Numbered from the stretch's first letter, positions 17,420-25,580 are shown. The stretch: DNA of 60,838 nt from Vibrio xiamenensis (GCF_900100015.1 NZ_FNDD01000035.1:1-60838); one strand, 5' to 3'. Numbers and translations are program-made. Notes: generated by a model not told the origin, from the sequence alone.

Positions 17420-17953
17420 TTAAATATTGAGCGCTTCAAACCACTCTTCACGTAACACGCCATATTTTACCGAGTCGTAATAGGTATTCTGATAAAAACG
17501 TACTTTACGCAGCCGCGCTTCTTGGCGCAGGCCAAGCTTTTCTGCACACGCCATCATACGTGGATTGCCAGACCAAGTGGTTAAACCGACTCTCGCAATA
17601 TCAAGCTGTTCAAACAGATGCGTGATCCACTGGCGCAAGGCTTGGATCGCGATGCCTTTATTCCAATATTTGGAGTCGTAAATGATCACCCCCATTTCCA
17701 GCCAACGCGTGGATTGGCATTCCCAGTAATAACTTACTGACCCAACTGGCAACTCGTTATAGACGATGACTCGCATCTCTTTCCCTTCACTCATTCGAGC
17801 AAAGAGATCGTAGCCAAACTCTTCCATTGTTGGGGTTTGATAAGGAAAGTACGGACCGTTAAATTGGGTCCAAGTTTCATCTTGGGTAACCAGCCGGTAC
17901 AAGGTTTCTTTTTCGTGCGCATAAGCGGCACGCAAAATGACATCGTGCTTCAT
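17420..17953 (-). CDS. GNAT N-acetyltransferase, RimJ/RimL-like
   Basis: 177 aa, starting MKHDVILRAAYAHE. Typical RimJ-like end: RVGLTTWSGNPRMMACAEKLGLRQEARLRK. The CoA loop is degenerate (SKYWNKGIAIQAL), as in spermidine N-acetyltransferase-type enzymes. The start at 17953 lies 17 bp after the NUDIX stop codon, so co-transcription is likely. Confidence 0.86.
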   Translation of the reverse strand: MKHDVILRAAYAHEKETLYRLVTQDETWTQFNGPYFPYQTPTMEEFGYDLFARMSEGKEMRVIVYNELPVGSVSYYWECQSTRWLEMGVIIYDSKYWNKGIAIQALRQWITHLFEQLDIARVGLTTWSGNPRMMACAEKLGLRQEARLRKVRFYQNTYYDSVKYGVLREEWFEALNI

Positions 17954-17969
17954 AAGGTCACTCGTGATG

Positions 17970-18371
17970 TTAGATAACGCCAGCACTCGACAGGCGTTGA
18001 TATTCAGATAACGCCGTTTTATCGGCGCTGCAATCAATTGGCGCGGCAGCGATGCTCGACCAAAAAACACTATCGGCTTCGTGCGCCGAAATCGTCCCTT
18101 GCCATTGAGTCACCACATAGTAATGCAATAGCTGCAACTCGCTGGTTGGGTGATAAAGAGAGCACAGATACTGACCTGAGGTCACCTGTACACCAAGCTC
18201 TTCGTCAATTTCACGCACCAATGTTTGCAGTTGGGTTTCATCGGCTTCCATATGGCCGCCAGGAATCGCCACCAACCCTGGGTCGCTCGCTTTGGTAAGG
18301 GCACGTTTTTCAAGCAATACTTGCTTGTCTTGATTAACCAACAAAAATGACACGCATTCGTGAACCTTCAT
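17970..18371 (-). CDS. NUDIX hydrolase
   Basis: 133 aa. A complete Nudix box is seen: GGHMEADETQ, then LVREIDEELGVQV, matching GX5EX7REUXEEXGU. It hydrolyses nucleoside diphosphate derivatives such as damaged dNTPs. AAGGAG lies 7 nt before the ATG at 18371; a TTG one codon upstream is also possible. Confidence 0.92.
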   Translation of the reverse strand: MKVHECVSFLLVNQDKQVLLEKRALTKASDPGLVAIPGGHMEADETQLQTLVREIDEELGVQVTSGQYLCSLYHPTSELQLLHYYVVTQWQGTISAHEADSVFWSSIAAAPIDCSADKTALSEYQRLSSAGVI

Positions 18372-18401
18372 CAATTCACTCCTTGAGTTTGCCTACTGTG
18401 A

Positions 18402-18914
18402 CTAATCGTTAGATGCGCTATGTAATCCAAGAGACAACTGCCAATAACCCACTGACAGCCAGCGGCCAAACTTGTAGCCAATTCGGGAAAATTCGCCAAC
18501 TTTTTTAAAGCCAAATGCTTCATGTAAACCAATACTGGCGGAGTTTGGTAACGCAATCACGCCTAGAACCTGTTCAATACCAAGTTGCTGCAAGGTATCG
18601 AGTAAATGCTGATAAAGGCGTTTACCCATCCCAAGTGAGAGCGCTTCCGGGGCAAGATAGACTGATGGTTCAACCGTAAACCGATAAGCGCTACGCCCTT
18701 TCCAAGGTCCTGCATAAGCGTAACCTTGCACGAGTCCGTCCTCTTCAACGACCAACCAAGGGAGATCGGCTGACAAGACGTTGTCAATGCGCGCTTGCAT
18801 CTCGGCTTCGCTCACTGGCTGCTCTTCAAACGTAATGGTGGTGGTTTGCACGTAATGGTTATAGATTTCGACAATCCGCGCTGCGTCGGATTTAAGGACT
18901 GGACGAATATTCAT
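18402..18914 (-). CDS. GNAT N-acetyltransferase, phosphinothricin/methionine-sulfoximine type
   Basis: 170 aa. The N-terminal EIYNHYVQTTTITFEEQPVS is the hallmark of the phosphinothricin acetyltransferase (PAT/MddA) family. WKGRSAYRFTVEPSVYL and LGMGKRLYQHLLD give strand 4 and the CoA loop. Such enzymes acetylate amino acids with a toxic side chain, including methionine sulfoximine. The ATG at 18914 has a purine-rich GGGAGGGAG just upstream. Confidence 0.88.
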   Translation of the reverse strand: MNIRPVLKSDAARIVEIYNHYVQTTTITFEEQPVSEAEMQARIDNVLSADLPWLVVEEDGLVQGYAYAGPWKGRSAYRFTVEPSVYLAPEALSLGMGKRLYQHLLDTLQQLGIEQVLGVIALPNSASIGLHEAFGFKKVGEFSRIGYKFGRWLSVGYWQLSLGLHSASND

Positions 18915-19048
18915 GCTCCCTCCCTGAGCCTGAATCACAGGTTTTTTCACCTATATATGGGGTTAACTATACACTGAGTTGCAAAGAGTTCGAGCACTGT
19001 ATTTAGTACGATTACCGCTAAAACTTAGCACTCAAACGGATTCGGTTA

Positions 19049-19300
19049 TTAGGCCGCTAAATACCCCAACCATTCACTGGGAAACTCGGCCGCAACTGGC
19101 AATACCGAGAGCGCCAACAAAGCAAAACCCACGCCGACCAACGCCAACATGATGACAAACCCTATGCATATCCCCACCAGCAGAGGAACGCTTTTTCTCA
19201 CCCCAAAGTTGACCCCAGAGGTCATGACCATGATGTTGTTCGGCCCAGGCGTGACCGATGACGAGATGGCAAACAATACCACGGCAATAAAATATTCCAT
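19049..19300 (-). pseudogene. LysE/RhtB exporter with a large internal deletion
   Basis: The first 60 residues are a normal LysE N-terminus: FAISSSVTPGPNNIMVMTSG, then helix 2. The frame then runs into LPVAAEFPSEWLGYLAA and stops at 83 aa, versus about 200 in the family. The last part reads like the usual C-terminal tail, so I infer an in-frame loss of about 115 codons. Without helices 3-6 it should not transport. Its former substrate would be an amino acid. Confidence 0.7.
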
Positions 19301-19459
19301 AAGCTCGAATCCTTATCCTTAAGGTGGGAAACGTCGGCGTAATAGAGGCTTTGAGCGCTCGTCTCAAGCAAATGTGGTCAAATGCGGATTTTTTAAACCG
19401 TGAAGGCATCAAATCAGGCAATCAATCACACAACCGCGATGAATAATGTCAATTTTGTA

Positions 19460-19894
19460 TTAACGTTTAAACGCGAGCACCAGAACACCACTTGCGACTA
19501 AAGCGATGCCGAGCCAATCTTTGGGCGCTGGGCGTTCGCCAAGGAAAATCGTGGCAAAAATCGCCACCAGCACCAAACTGAATTTATCCACCGGCGCGAC
19601 TTTTGATGCTTCACCAATCTGCAAAGCGCGAAAATAGCACACCCAAGAAGCGCCCGTTGCAAGCCCTGACAGACCCAGAAATATCCATGTGCTGGCTTTA
19701 AGGGTCAACGGGTTTTGCCACTGGCGTGTAAGCCAAATATACACAGAGAGAATAACGAAGATGATCGCAGTGCGAATTAAGGTCGCCACATCAGAATTGA
19801 CGTTAGAAATGCCTACTTTGGCAAAAATAGCGGTGAGAGCGGCAAAAATCGCCGACAGGATTGCCCAATAAAACCAAGTATATGATGAAGCCAT
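19460..19894 (-). CDS. EamA-domain membrane protein (single-domain DMT transporter)
   Basis: 144 aa with five hydrophobic helices, a single EamA domain. Key patterns are WAILSAIFAALTAIFAKVGI and SWVCYFRALQIGEASKVAPVDK, then FLGERPAPKDWLGIALVASG. Stand-alone EamA proteins of this size probably act as dimers in the inner membrane. Substrate unknown. GGAGAGCAA precedes the ATG. Confidence 0.87.
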   Translation of the reverse strand: MASSYTWFYWAILSAIFAALTAIFAKVGISNVNSDVATLIRTAIIFVILSVYIWLTRQWQNPLTLKASTWIFLGLSGLATGASWVCYFRALQIGEASKVAPVDKFSLVLVAIFATIFLGERPAPKDWLGIALVASGVLVLAFKR

Positions 19895-20305
19895 TTGCTC
19901 TCCTTTGCCTTTGATTACGTTGGGTTTATTCAGTCGCTAGAACGCGATTTAACCCAAGGATGCAAACATAGCAAATTTCAATCACACATCCAGCATTAAA
20001 TTCGCCTAGCCAATAAATTAAATCTGATTTGATCTAAAATAAGTTTATCTGCTTTGTAGCACGATAAACTGTTATCACTGATGACCAATCTCACTACAAA
20101 GTGACAATTTTAGTTGCGGCACCTAAAAGCGTAACTGATTAATAAATCAGCATATTCTTAATTATTTTCTTGTAACACACCAAAAACGTGACTTAGATCA
20201 ACTAATTTGGAAATCTAACGTTGCATTTTTAACAGATGCGTAACGTCAAAATTGAGATTATCGTTATTTCATCGTTTATCAACACGAGATGAAAAAGAGG
20301 TAGCG
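19895..20305. other. regulatory intergenic region before the 60-aa plus-strand gene
   Basis: 411 bp, AT-rich, no gene. It contains an inverted repeat GTTTATC / GATAAAC (20043-20049 and 20063-20069) and a CRP-like site at 20187-20202. It must hold the promoter of the EamA gene (minus) and that of the small plus-strand gene. Confidence 0.5.
20187..20202 (+). promoter_or_regulatory. candidate CRP binding site
   Basis: CGTGA-CTTAGA-TCAAC within AAAA...TAATTT resembles the consensus TGTGA-N6-TCACA. The left half matches GTGA and the right half TCA. It lies about 105 bp before the ATG at 20306, a reasonable place for activation. Seen by eye only. Confidence 0.4.
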
Positions 20306-20488
20306 ATGAAAGTATTAATTCAATTCGATCAAGCAGGTAAATACAAAGACAATCTTTGGGATTCCACCACACTGCGCGCAAAAGGTGACATTCAAGCCGT
20401 TACTCCAGCATACGCAGCGCACTTGATTAAAGAAAAACAAGCGCATCTTTACACCGACGAAAACAACGAAGTTGTATTCAGCGCTTAA
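20306..20488 (+). CDS. conserved-looking 60-aa protein, unknown
   Basis: 60 aa, soluble (MKVLIQFDQAGKYKDNLWDS...). AGAGGT lies 4 nt before the ATG, which decides the start. One of only three well-supported plus-strand genes in the long minus-strand run, with a 400-bp upstream region, a CRP-like site and a structured 3' region. This suggests an independently regulated gene. I do not recognise the family. Confidence 0.65.
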   Translation: MKVLIQFDQAGKYKDNLWDSTTLRAKGDIQAVTPAYAAHLIKEKQAHLYTDENNEVVFSA

Positions 20489-20557
20489 CGCACGCATTTG
20501 TTCGCTAAGTGATCGTTCTTGAAGCAATTTGAGGAAGATTTTGGTGCGATAAATGAG

Positions 20558-20602
20558 TCTCATAATTTAGCCGCGCAGTAAGCTCGTCCCTAAATTATGA
20601 GA
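20558..20602 (+). repeat. 13-bp perfect inverted repeat (large hairpin)
   Basis: TCTCATAATTTAG (20558-20570) is exactly complementary to CTAAATTATGAGA (20590-20602), with a 19-nt G/C-rich loop. No T-run follows, so it is not a simple terminator. It could be part of the 3' UTR of the 60-aa gene or of a small RNA ending at the terminator near 20719. Confidence 0.7.
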
Positions 20603-20696
20603 TCCTATTTGGCGTCATTCTGCCGGCGCCGACTGTTTTATTCACGTCACTGCTAAGTGAATTGCCACGTGATGGGTTTACAACCCTTTGGAATGT

Positions 20697-20719
20697 ATCA
20701 GCGCACATGCTGATTTTTT
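20697..20719 (+). terminator. intrinsic terminator, plus strand
   Basis: Stem ATCAGC / GCTGAT with a 6-nt loop, followed by six Ts. It closes a plus-strand transcript from the 60-aa gene, or a separate small RNA, before the convergent DUF2127 gene. Confidence 0.65.
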
Positions 20720-20741
20720 GTCTGTGTGCCGTTTCGGCAAG

Positions 20742-21236
20742 TCACTCTTCACTTACCTGAGTTTCGTTAAGCGCTTGTTTATGCAGTTCGCGCTGGCTTT
20801 TGAGTATGGTGTACATATACCAAACCACCGCAACGTTAATCGCAAATACTCCCACGCTTAGCACATTGAAATTGACGATCATTTCATAAATTTCAAACGG
20901 TAGATATATAGTGCCGCTAATAAAAGCGAACCACTCAGTCCACACCATGCCATGCCACAATCCATAAGCTTCAATAAAACGAATCGCCGCGTAAGCAAAC
21001 GCGCCAATCTCTACCAAGGTAATATTGCTACTCGAAATACTTTGCGATTCTTGCAATAACATATGGGTGACGTAATTGGCAGGGTTAAGGTGTAAGTGCG
21101 CAACCAAATCGCTGATGATCAAATGAAGATTTTCCCCAGCTAACATATGCAAACCTAGTCCTACAATCAAAGACAATACGCCTTTTGATGCCTCTAAGGT
21201 TGCTACCGCCTGCAAGCCTTTTTTCGCTTTTGACAC
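20742..21236 (-). CDS. DUF2127 family membrane protein
   Basis: 164 aa with four membrane helices. The N-terminus KGLQAVATLEASKGVLSL and the late motif EAYGLWHGMVWTEWFAFISG, then YLPFEIYEM, are typical of DUF2127. Function unknown; inner membrane. The GTG start at 21236 has GAGAGG 4-5 nt upstream. Confidence 0.83.
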   Translation of the reverse strand: MSKAKKGLQAVATLEASKGVLSLIVGLGLHMLAGENLHLIISDLVAHLHLNPANYVTHMLLQESQSISSSNITLVEIGAFAYAAIRFIEAYGLWHGMVWTEWFAFISGTIYLPFEIYEMIVNFNVLSVGVFAINVAVVWYMYTILKSQRELHKQALNETQVSEE

Positions 21237-21396
21237 ACTTACCTCTCGTTATTCTAATTTGAATCAGGCATTTAATTCACTTACCTGACCCACTTCGGGT
21301 CCTGATTCGCACCGCTTTCGGGCTCTGGTTTAGAGCACTATCGTTGCCAATGGTTCCCTGCCACCCTGACATTAAGCTGACTTTCGATACCAAAAG

Positions 21397-21450
21397 ACAA
21401 AAAAGCCGCGTTTTGGATAAAGTGTATACAACACTTCGCCAAAACACGGC
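21397..21450 (-). terminator. terminator of the zinc metallopeptidase gene
   Basis: A long hairpin: GCCGTGTTTTGG pairs with CCAAAACGCGGC (one mismatch), with an inner AAGTGT / ACACTT stem. On the minus strand it is followed by TTTTTTGTCTTTTGG. It ends 20 bp past the stop codon at 21472. Confidence 0.8.
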
Positions 21451-21471
21451 ATGGTATTTTGTCTTTATGGG

Positions 21472-22359
21472 CTATTTTAGCTCAGCAAAGGTATCACAGG
21501 CTGTCATGTCACCACTTTCAAACCCGCGCTTGAACCATTCAATACGCTGCGCCGAAGAACCGTGGGTGAACGAATCAGGATGTACAGCTTGACCTGCGGC
21601 TTGTTGCAAGCGGTCATCACCAACAGCATTGGCCGCTTGAATACCCTCTTCGATATCGCCTTCTTCGAGCATGTTCATCTGCTTGTTGACTTCATGGCCC
21701 CAAACGCCAGCATAACAGTCAGCTTGCAGCTCCAGCATCACACTCAATGTGTTCGCTTGAGCTTTACCGCTGGTTTGCTGCGCTTGATGAACTTGGTCAC
21801 TGGTGCCAAGCAGTTTTTGTACATGGTGACCGACTTCATGAGCAATCACATAAGCAAAAGCAAAGTCACCCGGCGCACCAAGTTTTTTCAACTCGTTCAT
21901 AAAACTCAGATCAAGATAGACTTTTTGATCCGCAGGGCAATAGAACGGCCCAGTTTGCGCTTGACCAACGCCACAGCCAGTTTGAGTCATACCGCTGTAC
22001 AGCACCAAGGTTGGCTCTTTGTAATCACCACCAAGTTTTTGCTGCCACACCGTTTCTGTGGTGCCCAAAATCGCCGCCACAAACTGACGGTTTTCATCGT
22101 TGCTGCTTGCTGCGGCTTGCTCACCGCTCATCGCAGAGGATGAGGTATCTGGCATGCCGCCTTGCAGCATGTTAACGCCAGTAAAATATTGGAACGCATA
22201 AAATGCCGCTCCAGCAATTAAGACAATACGGCCAATTTTGGTACGCAGCAAAAATGGCAGCAGACGCAACAAACCTGCACCGCCCATTCCCGCTTGCATC
22301 GGCTCTTGGCCACGCCGATCTTCTACGTTGTAACTTTGCTTCGAATCACGCCAGCGCAT
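21472..22359 (-). CDS. neutral zinc metallopeptidase (YpfJ family)
   Basis: 295 aa. The zinc site HEVGHHVQ lies in the middle, and a later ELQADCYAGVW gives the third ligand, as in YpfJ/DUF1628-type peptidases. A single membrane helix (residues about 40-60) anchors it in the inner membrane, with the catalytic domain outside. Full length for the family. No operon partners. Confidence 0.92.
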   Translation of the reverse strand: MRWRDSKQSYNVEDRRGQEPMQAGMGGAGLLRLLPFLLRTKIGRIVLIAGAAFYAFQYFTGVNMLQGGMPDTSSSAMSGEQAAASSNDENRQFVAAILGTTETVWQQKLGGDYKEPTLVLYSGMTQTGCGVGQAQTGPFYCPADQKVYLDLSFMNELKKLGAPGDFAFAYVIAHEVGHHVQKLLGTSDQVHQAQQTSGKAQANTLSVMLELQADCYAGVWGHEVNKQMNMLEEGDIEEGIQAANAVGDDRLQQAAGQAVHPDSFTHGSSAQRIEWFKRGFESGDMTACDTFAELK

Positions 22360-22518
22360 TACAGAATCCTATAGGGTTATTAAAACTGCGCTAAACATAG
22401 TTCAAACCTGCTTGGTAACCTAGGAACGAAAATGCGACAGGCACGGATTAATTGAGAATTGACATAGCGCAAACACATAGTCGGTCATTTCTGACAAGCC
22501 TGCACCGCTCAATTTGAG

Positions 22519-23136
22519 TTAGTCGACCAACTCTATGCCTAGGCTCTCAAGAAGAGCAAGCGCTTCATAGCGAGAAAATTTCGCCTTGGTTAGCGTATTT
22601 TCCAGTACATCGATATGGAAGTTGGTCGATTCGGTCAAATCCGCACAGTTAAGGTTGGTGCGCATAAACAGCGCATGATGAAAATCGCAATAGGTCAACG
22701 TCGCATGCGCCAAGTCAGCTTCACGCAGGTCGGCATCATGAAGCTTACACTCATCGAGTTTGAGCTCGTTTAAGGTTAAACCAAAGAACGAACAGTCGTT
22801 AAGAATACAGCGCTTAAAACTCAATTCATGGTCAAGATTAAAGCTTGGCCAATGGGCGCGAGTCCAATCAATGCCGACCAGTTTGCAATCCACAAACTCG
22901 ATTTCAAATACCCGCGTGTAGGTGAGATTAACTAGACTTAAATTGCAGCGCTCAAAGCGGCAATTGATGAATTTACAGCGTTCAAAACGCGAGGATGAAA
23001 AATCACAATCATAAAATTCACACTCCTCAAATTCACTGTGGCTGATGTCTTCATCAATCAGCTCTAACTTGTTAAATGAGTGTTCAAAATAGTTTTGCTG
23101 GCTTTCAATGCCGTTTTCTAGGGAGGGATTGCTCAC
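22519..23136 (-). CDS. pentapeptide-repeat protein
   Basis: 205 aa made largely of pentapeptide repeats: FEECEFYDCDFSSSRFERCK early and LDECKLHDADLREADLAHA late. These form a right-handed quadrilateral beta-helix. Qnr and McbG proteins of this fold protect DNA gyrase. This one lacks a clear Qnr N-terminus and has a long insertion (GIDWTRAHWPSFNLDHEL), so gyrase protection is only a possibility. The start is GTG. Confidence 0.85.
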   Translation of the reverse strand: MSNPSLENGIESQQNYFEHSFNKLELIDEDISHSEFEECEFYDCDFSSSRFERCKFINCRFERCNLSLVNLTYTRVFEIEFVDCKLVGIDWTRAHWPSFNLDHELSFKRCILNDCSFFGLTLNELKLDECKLHDADLREADLAHATLTYCDFHHALFMRTNLNCADLTESTNFHIDVLENTLTKAKFSRYEALALLESLGIELVD

Positions 23137-23275
23137 AGTGCACTTCTTTTTCTATCGTTACTGGCAACGACTGTAACAAAACTCACCGCTTAAAGCACGG
23201 CTGCCAGTCCAGTTATCCAGTGGCTTCGAACCGTGGTCAACATCCTAGCGCAACCGCGTTGAAATTGTCACCAAG

Positions 23276-23623
23276 TTACGGGTACTCAAACGCCAAAGAG
23301 GCAACGGCGGCGCGAATGTCGGGAAAGGAAATCTTCGCCAAGCACACTCGGCACTGACTAAACTCATGTTCACGAATAAGGCAAATGACGTCATCCAGAG
23401 TGAAGCGCTTTTTGACCGCGAACTTAACTTCATCGGCCTCCAAGCTCGAATGTTCAAGTAAGGTATTTAAACCAAAGCCGTGACCTTTTGAGTCGATCAG
23501 CCAATCTTGGTCGCTGGCAATCAAACCTTGCAGCGCGGCGTCGGTGTGCAAAGCTTGACGGGTCGCCACAAACAGCAGTTCGTGGTCGCCATCAAGTTTA
23601 ACTAATGCTGGAAACTCAATCAT
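23276..23623 (-). CDS. DUF4144-like protein
   Basis: 115 aa. The pattern FPALVKLDGDHELLFVAT..., then DQDWLIDSKGHGF, fits a small Vibrio family recorded, as I recall, as DUF4144. Two cysteines in SQCRVCLAKI might bind metal. AAGGA precedes the ATG. It lies 33 bp downstream of the YkgJ-type gene, probably co-transcribed. Function unknown. Confidence 0.55.
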   Translation of the reverse strand: MIEFPALVKLDGDHELLFVATRQALHTDAALQGLIASDQDWLIDSKGHGFGLNTLLEHSSLEADEVKFAVKKRFTLDDVICLIREHEFSQCRVCLAKISFPDIRAAVASLAFEYP

Positions 23624-23656
23624 AAACGTCCTTCTATTTCCGTTACGCTCACAGCG

Positions 23657-23947
23657 CTACAACCAAGCATCGCGCTCTTGCAGACATTCATACGACCCCA
23701 TTTCAAATTCACGACAGATCCACGGGCGGTTTTCATAGATAGTGCAGCGATAGGTTTTGCGGTCCATGGCCGAACACCAGCCATCATCGAGGCGAAGCAT
23801 GGTTTCACCGCCCCATTTATCAACCGCGATATGCTGCTTTGGGACGCCGGTATCAGTGATAAGCAAAACTTCTAGGCGGCAACAACACGCTTTGCAATTG
23901 GCGCAGCTCACCTCTTCACTCGGCTCTTGCTTAATCTCAATATTCAT
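23657..23947 (-). CDS. YkgJ-type zinc/iron-chelating cysteine-cluster protein
   Basis: 96 aa. The family cluster CANCKACCCR is at the N-terminus and WCSAMDRKTYRCTIYENRPW, then CREF, follows. The cysteines are expected to bind Zn or an Fe-S cluster. The ATG at 23947 is chosen because AGGAG lies 6 nt upstream. Function in the cell unknown. Confidence 0.82.
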   Translation of the reverse strand: MNIEIKQEPSEEVSCANCKACCCRLEVLLITDTGVPKQHIAVDKWGGETMLRLDDGWCSAMDRKTYRCTIYENRPWICREFEMGSYECLQERDAWL

Positions 23948-23977
23948 CGACGTCTCCTTGGTTGCACTTGCTCTCAA

Positions 23978-24193
23978 CTAACAAAACGTATCAAGATACA
24001 GTGCTTCGACTTTGTCACGTGCCCAAGGGGTTTTGCGCAAAAACTTCAGCGAGGATTTAACACTTGGGTCGGTTTTGAAACAGTTAATATTGATGATACT
24101 GGCAAGCTCGCGCCAACCATAATGTTCAACTAACTGAGTCACGATTTGCTCAAGCTTGATACCGTGTAACCGGTTATTGGGCTGCGATTGCAT
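23978..24193 (-). CDS. VF530-type DNA-binding protein (DUF2132)
   Basis: 71 aa starting MQSQPNNRLHGIKLEQIVTQ. The sequence LVEHYGWRELASIININCF, then DPSVKSSLKFLRKTPWAR, is characteristic of VF530/DUF2132, a small helical family first solved from Vibrio fischeri. Its structure suggests DNA binding; biological role unknown. It starts the three-gene set 23276-24193. Confidence 0.85.
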   Translation of the reverse strand: MQSQPNNRLHGIKLEQIVTQLVEHYGWRELASIININCFKTDPSVKSSLKFLRKTPWARDKVEALYLDTFC

Positions 24194-24359
24194 GATGAAA
24201 CTCTCAACGTTCAGCGAAATTACACTACGCAAACAGTGCGCAGCAGCGGCACGCTAACACAAATTGTCCGCCATGTATGCATGCCTTGAACCCAGAGCAT
24301 CAACCACGCAGCAAGTCAAATTAATCAAGGCTCTGTTAAGGGCAATAAATTCACTTGGT

Positions 24360-24382
24360 TTGTCGCAAAATAACTGCGACAA
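24360..24382 (+). promoter_or_regulatory. inverted repeat upstream of the RRM gene
   Basis: TTGTCGCA (24360-24367) and TGCGACAA (24375-24382) are exact complements with a 7-nt loop. It lies 33 nt before the ATG, so it could be an operator or a leader-RNA hairpin controlling translation. Confidence 0.45.
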
Positions 24383-24414
24383 TTTAGCCTCATTTGTTTA
24401 TCACACGGTTCATT

Positions 24415-24657
24415 ATGAAACTTCTGGTTCGTAACCTAGCTCGCTCCATGACCGAACACGACATCCGCGTTCTGTTCTCTTCCCACGGCACTGTCACTGA
24501 ATGCTCTTTGGTGTTAGACCAAAACACCGGTCTTTCTAAAGGGTTTGCCTTTGTAGAAATGCCCGATGAACAGGAAGCCAAAGCCGCGATCACCAGCCTG
24601 CATATGACCAATGTTGCCAAGAGCAAAATTCGCGTAAAAATCGCTGAGCAAAGATAA
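24415..24657 (+). CDS. RRM-domain RNA-binding protein
   Basis: 80 aa, a single RNA recognition motif: RNP2 KLLVRNL at residues 2-8 and RNP1 KGFAFVEM near 43-50, the classic pair of RNA-contact strands. Bacterial proteins of this size (Rbp type, cyanobacteria and Vibrio) are often cold-induced. It runs against the surrounding genes, with its own upstream inverted repeat and terminator. The conserved start is the ATG at 24415. Confidence 0.9.
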   Translation: MKLLVRNLARSMTEHDIRVLFSSHGTVTECSLVLDQNTGLSKGFAFVEMPDEQEAKAAITSLHMTNVAKSKIRVKIAEQR

Positions 24658-24696
24658 TACTCTTTCATCGATGATGTTTGCTCACGCCGCATAAAA

Positions 24697-24727
24697 CAAA
24701 GCCCGCTATCGCGGGCTTTGTTGGTTT
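24697..24727 (+). terminator. bidirectional terminator between RRM and CMD genes
   Basis: Stem CAAAGCCCGC / GCGGGCTTTG with a 4-nt loop and T-rich flanks on both strands (TTGGTTTTT on plus, TTTTAT on minus). It lies between two convergent genes. Confidence 0.85.
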
Positions 24728-24736
24728 TTAGGCCGA

Positions 24737-25123
24737 TTATGACGCTTCGCTCAATACTTCTTTAAACGCAAACATGCCGTTAAGCGCAGCTGGAAATCCA
24801 GCGTAACCCGCCATCTGAATGATCACTTCTTTAATTTCCTGTTCGCTACAACCGACATTCAGCGCCGCCTGCAGATGCACTTTCAGTTGCGGCTGGCAAT
24901 TACCAAGGGCGGTGAGCGCCGCAACCGTCGCAATCTCTCGGGTTTTAAGATCCAGGCCGTCACGGCAATAAATATCGCCAAACGGAAATTCGATGGTGTA
25001 CTTGGCAAGATCGGGGCAAATATCTTGTAGGCTCTCAACCACTTTCTGGCCAGCTTCACCATCAATTTGGTTCAGTTTGGCTAAGCCGCGGTGATATCTT
25101 TCTTGGGAGTTTAATTCGTTCAT
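24737..25123 (-). CDS. carboxymuconolactone decarboxylase family protein
   Basis: 128 aa, CMD/AhpD-like fold. DLKTREIATVAALTALGNCQ, then LKVHLQAALNVGCSEQEI, is the gamma-CMD signature. The second cysteine of the AhpD pair is missing, so it is more likely a decarboxylase-like or detoxifying protein than a peroxidase. The preceding MerR gene and operator indicate inducible expression. Confidence 0.87.
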   Translation of the reverse strand: MNELNSQERYHRGLAKLNQIDGEAGQKVVESLQDICPDLAKYTIEFPFGDIYCRDGLDLKTREIATVAALTALGNCQPQLKVHLQAALNVGCSEQEIKEVIIQMAGYAGFPAALNGMFAFKEVLSEAS

Positions 25124-25188
25124 AGCTGCAGTTCCTAATTAATGAGACACAGCGATGATGCGCAACACATCATCGGCTCGACAACCAC

Positions 25189-25219
25189 AGCCTAAAAGTT
25201 AGAGTTCACTCTAAGTCAA
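25189..25219 (-). promoter_or_regulatory. MerR-type operator/promoter of the CMD gene
   Basis: On the minus strand the -35 TTGACT (25214-25219) and the -10 TAGGCT (25189-25194) are 19 bp apart. The dyad TTAGAGTGAACTCTAA (25199-25214) with perfect 7-bp arms sits between them. A 19-bp spacer with a dyad is the mark of MerR-activated promoters. The -35 box overlaps the stop codon of the merR gene itself. Confidence 0.75.
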
Positions 25220-25572
25220 GCGACTTCGCCATTTTGATAGAGCTCGATTTTTGCCTCAAGCGCCGCTAAGTGCTGCTGCTGAGTTTGAATATGGTCAATC
25301 AGTTGTTGCCGGTGTGCTTCTAAAAGCGATTGACGCGTGGCGCAGGTGCTAGCGCCTTGGGCGCGAAGCTTAGCGTATTGCAAAATACCTTCTAGCGGCA
25401 TCCCAGTGTCTTTTAAGCGCAGAATAAAGCTTATCCAAGTGAAGTCTTTATCGGTATAGATACGATGGCCGCTAGGGTTGCGCTGCACTTGCCCCAGCAA
25501 ACCAATTTTTTCGTAGTAGCGCAGTGTGTGTGCCGACACACCGGTGCGACGTGAAAACGCCTGCATGTTCAT
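25216..25572 (-). CDS. MerR-family transcriptional regulator (AdhR/NmlR-like)
   Basis: 118 aa. Winged helix-turn-helix AFSRRTGVSAHTLRYYEKIG at residues 4-23, wing ending NPSGHRIYTDKD, and a C-terminal coiled coil (QLIDHIQTQQQHLAALEAK). One cysteine (Cys in GASTCATRQ) could sense electrophiles, as in AdhR/NmlR. It is transcribed in tandem with the CMD gene it probably controls. AGGAGG lies 4 nt before the ATG. Confidence 0.9.
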   Translation of the reverse strand: MNMQAFSRRTGVSAHTLRYYEKIGLLGQVQRNPSGHRIYTDKDFTWISFILRLKDTGMPLEGILQYAKLRAQGASTCATRQSLLEAHRQQLIDHIQTQQQHLAALEAKIELYQNGEVA

Positions 25573-25580
25573 AAGACCTC

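Noticed and set aside
22519..23136. Calling the pentapeptide-repeat gene qnr
   Set aside because: The Qnr N-terminus and regular repeat loops are not evident, so only the fold is claimed.
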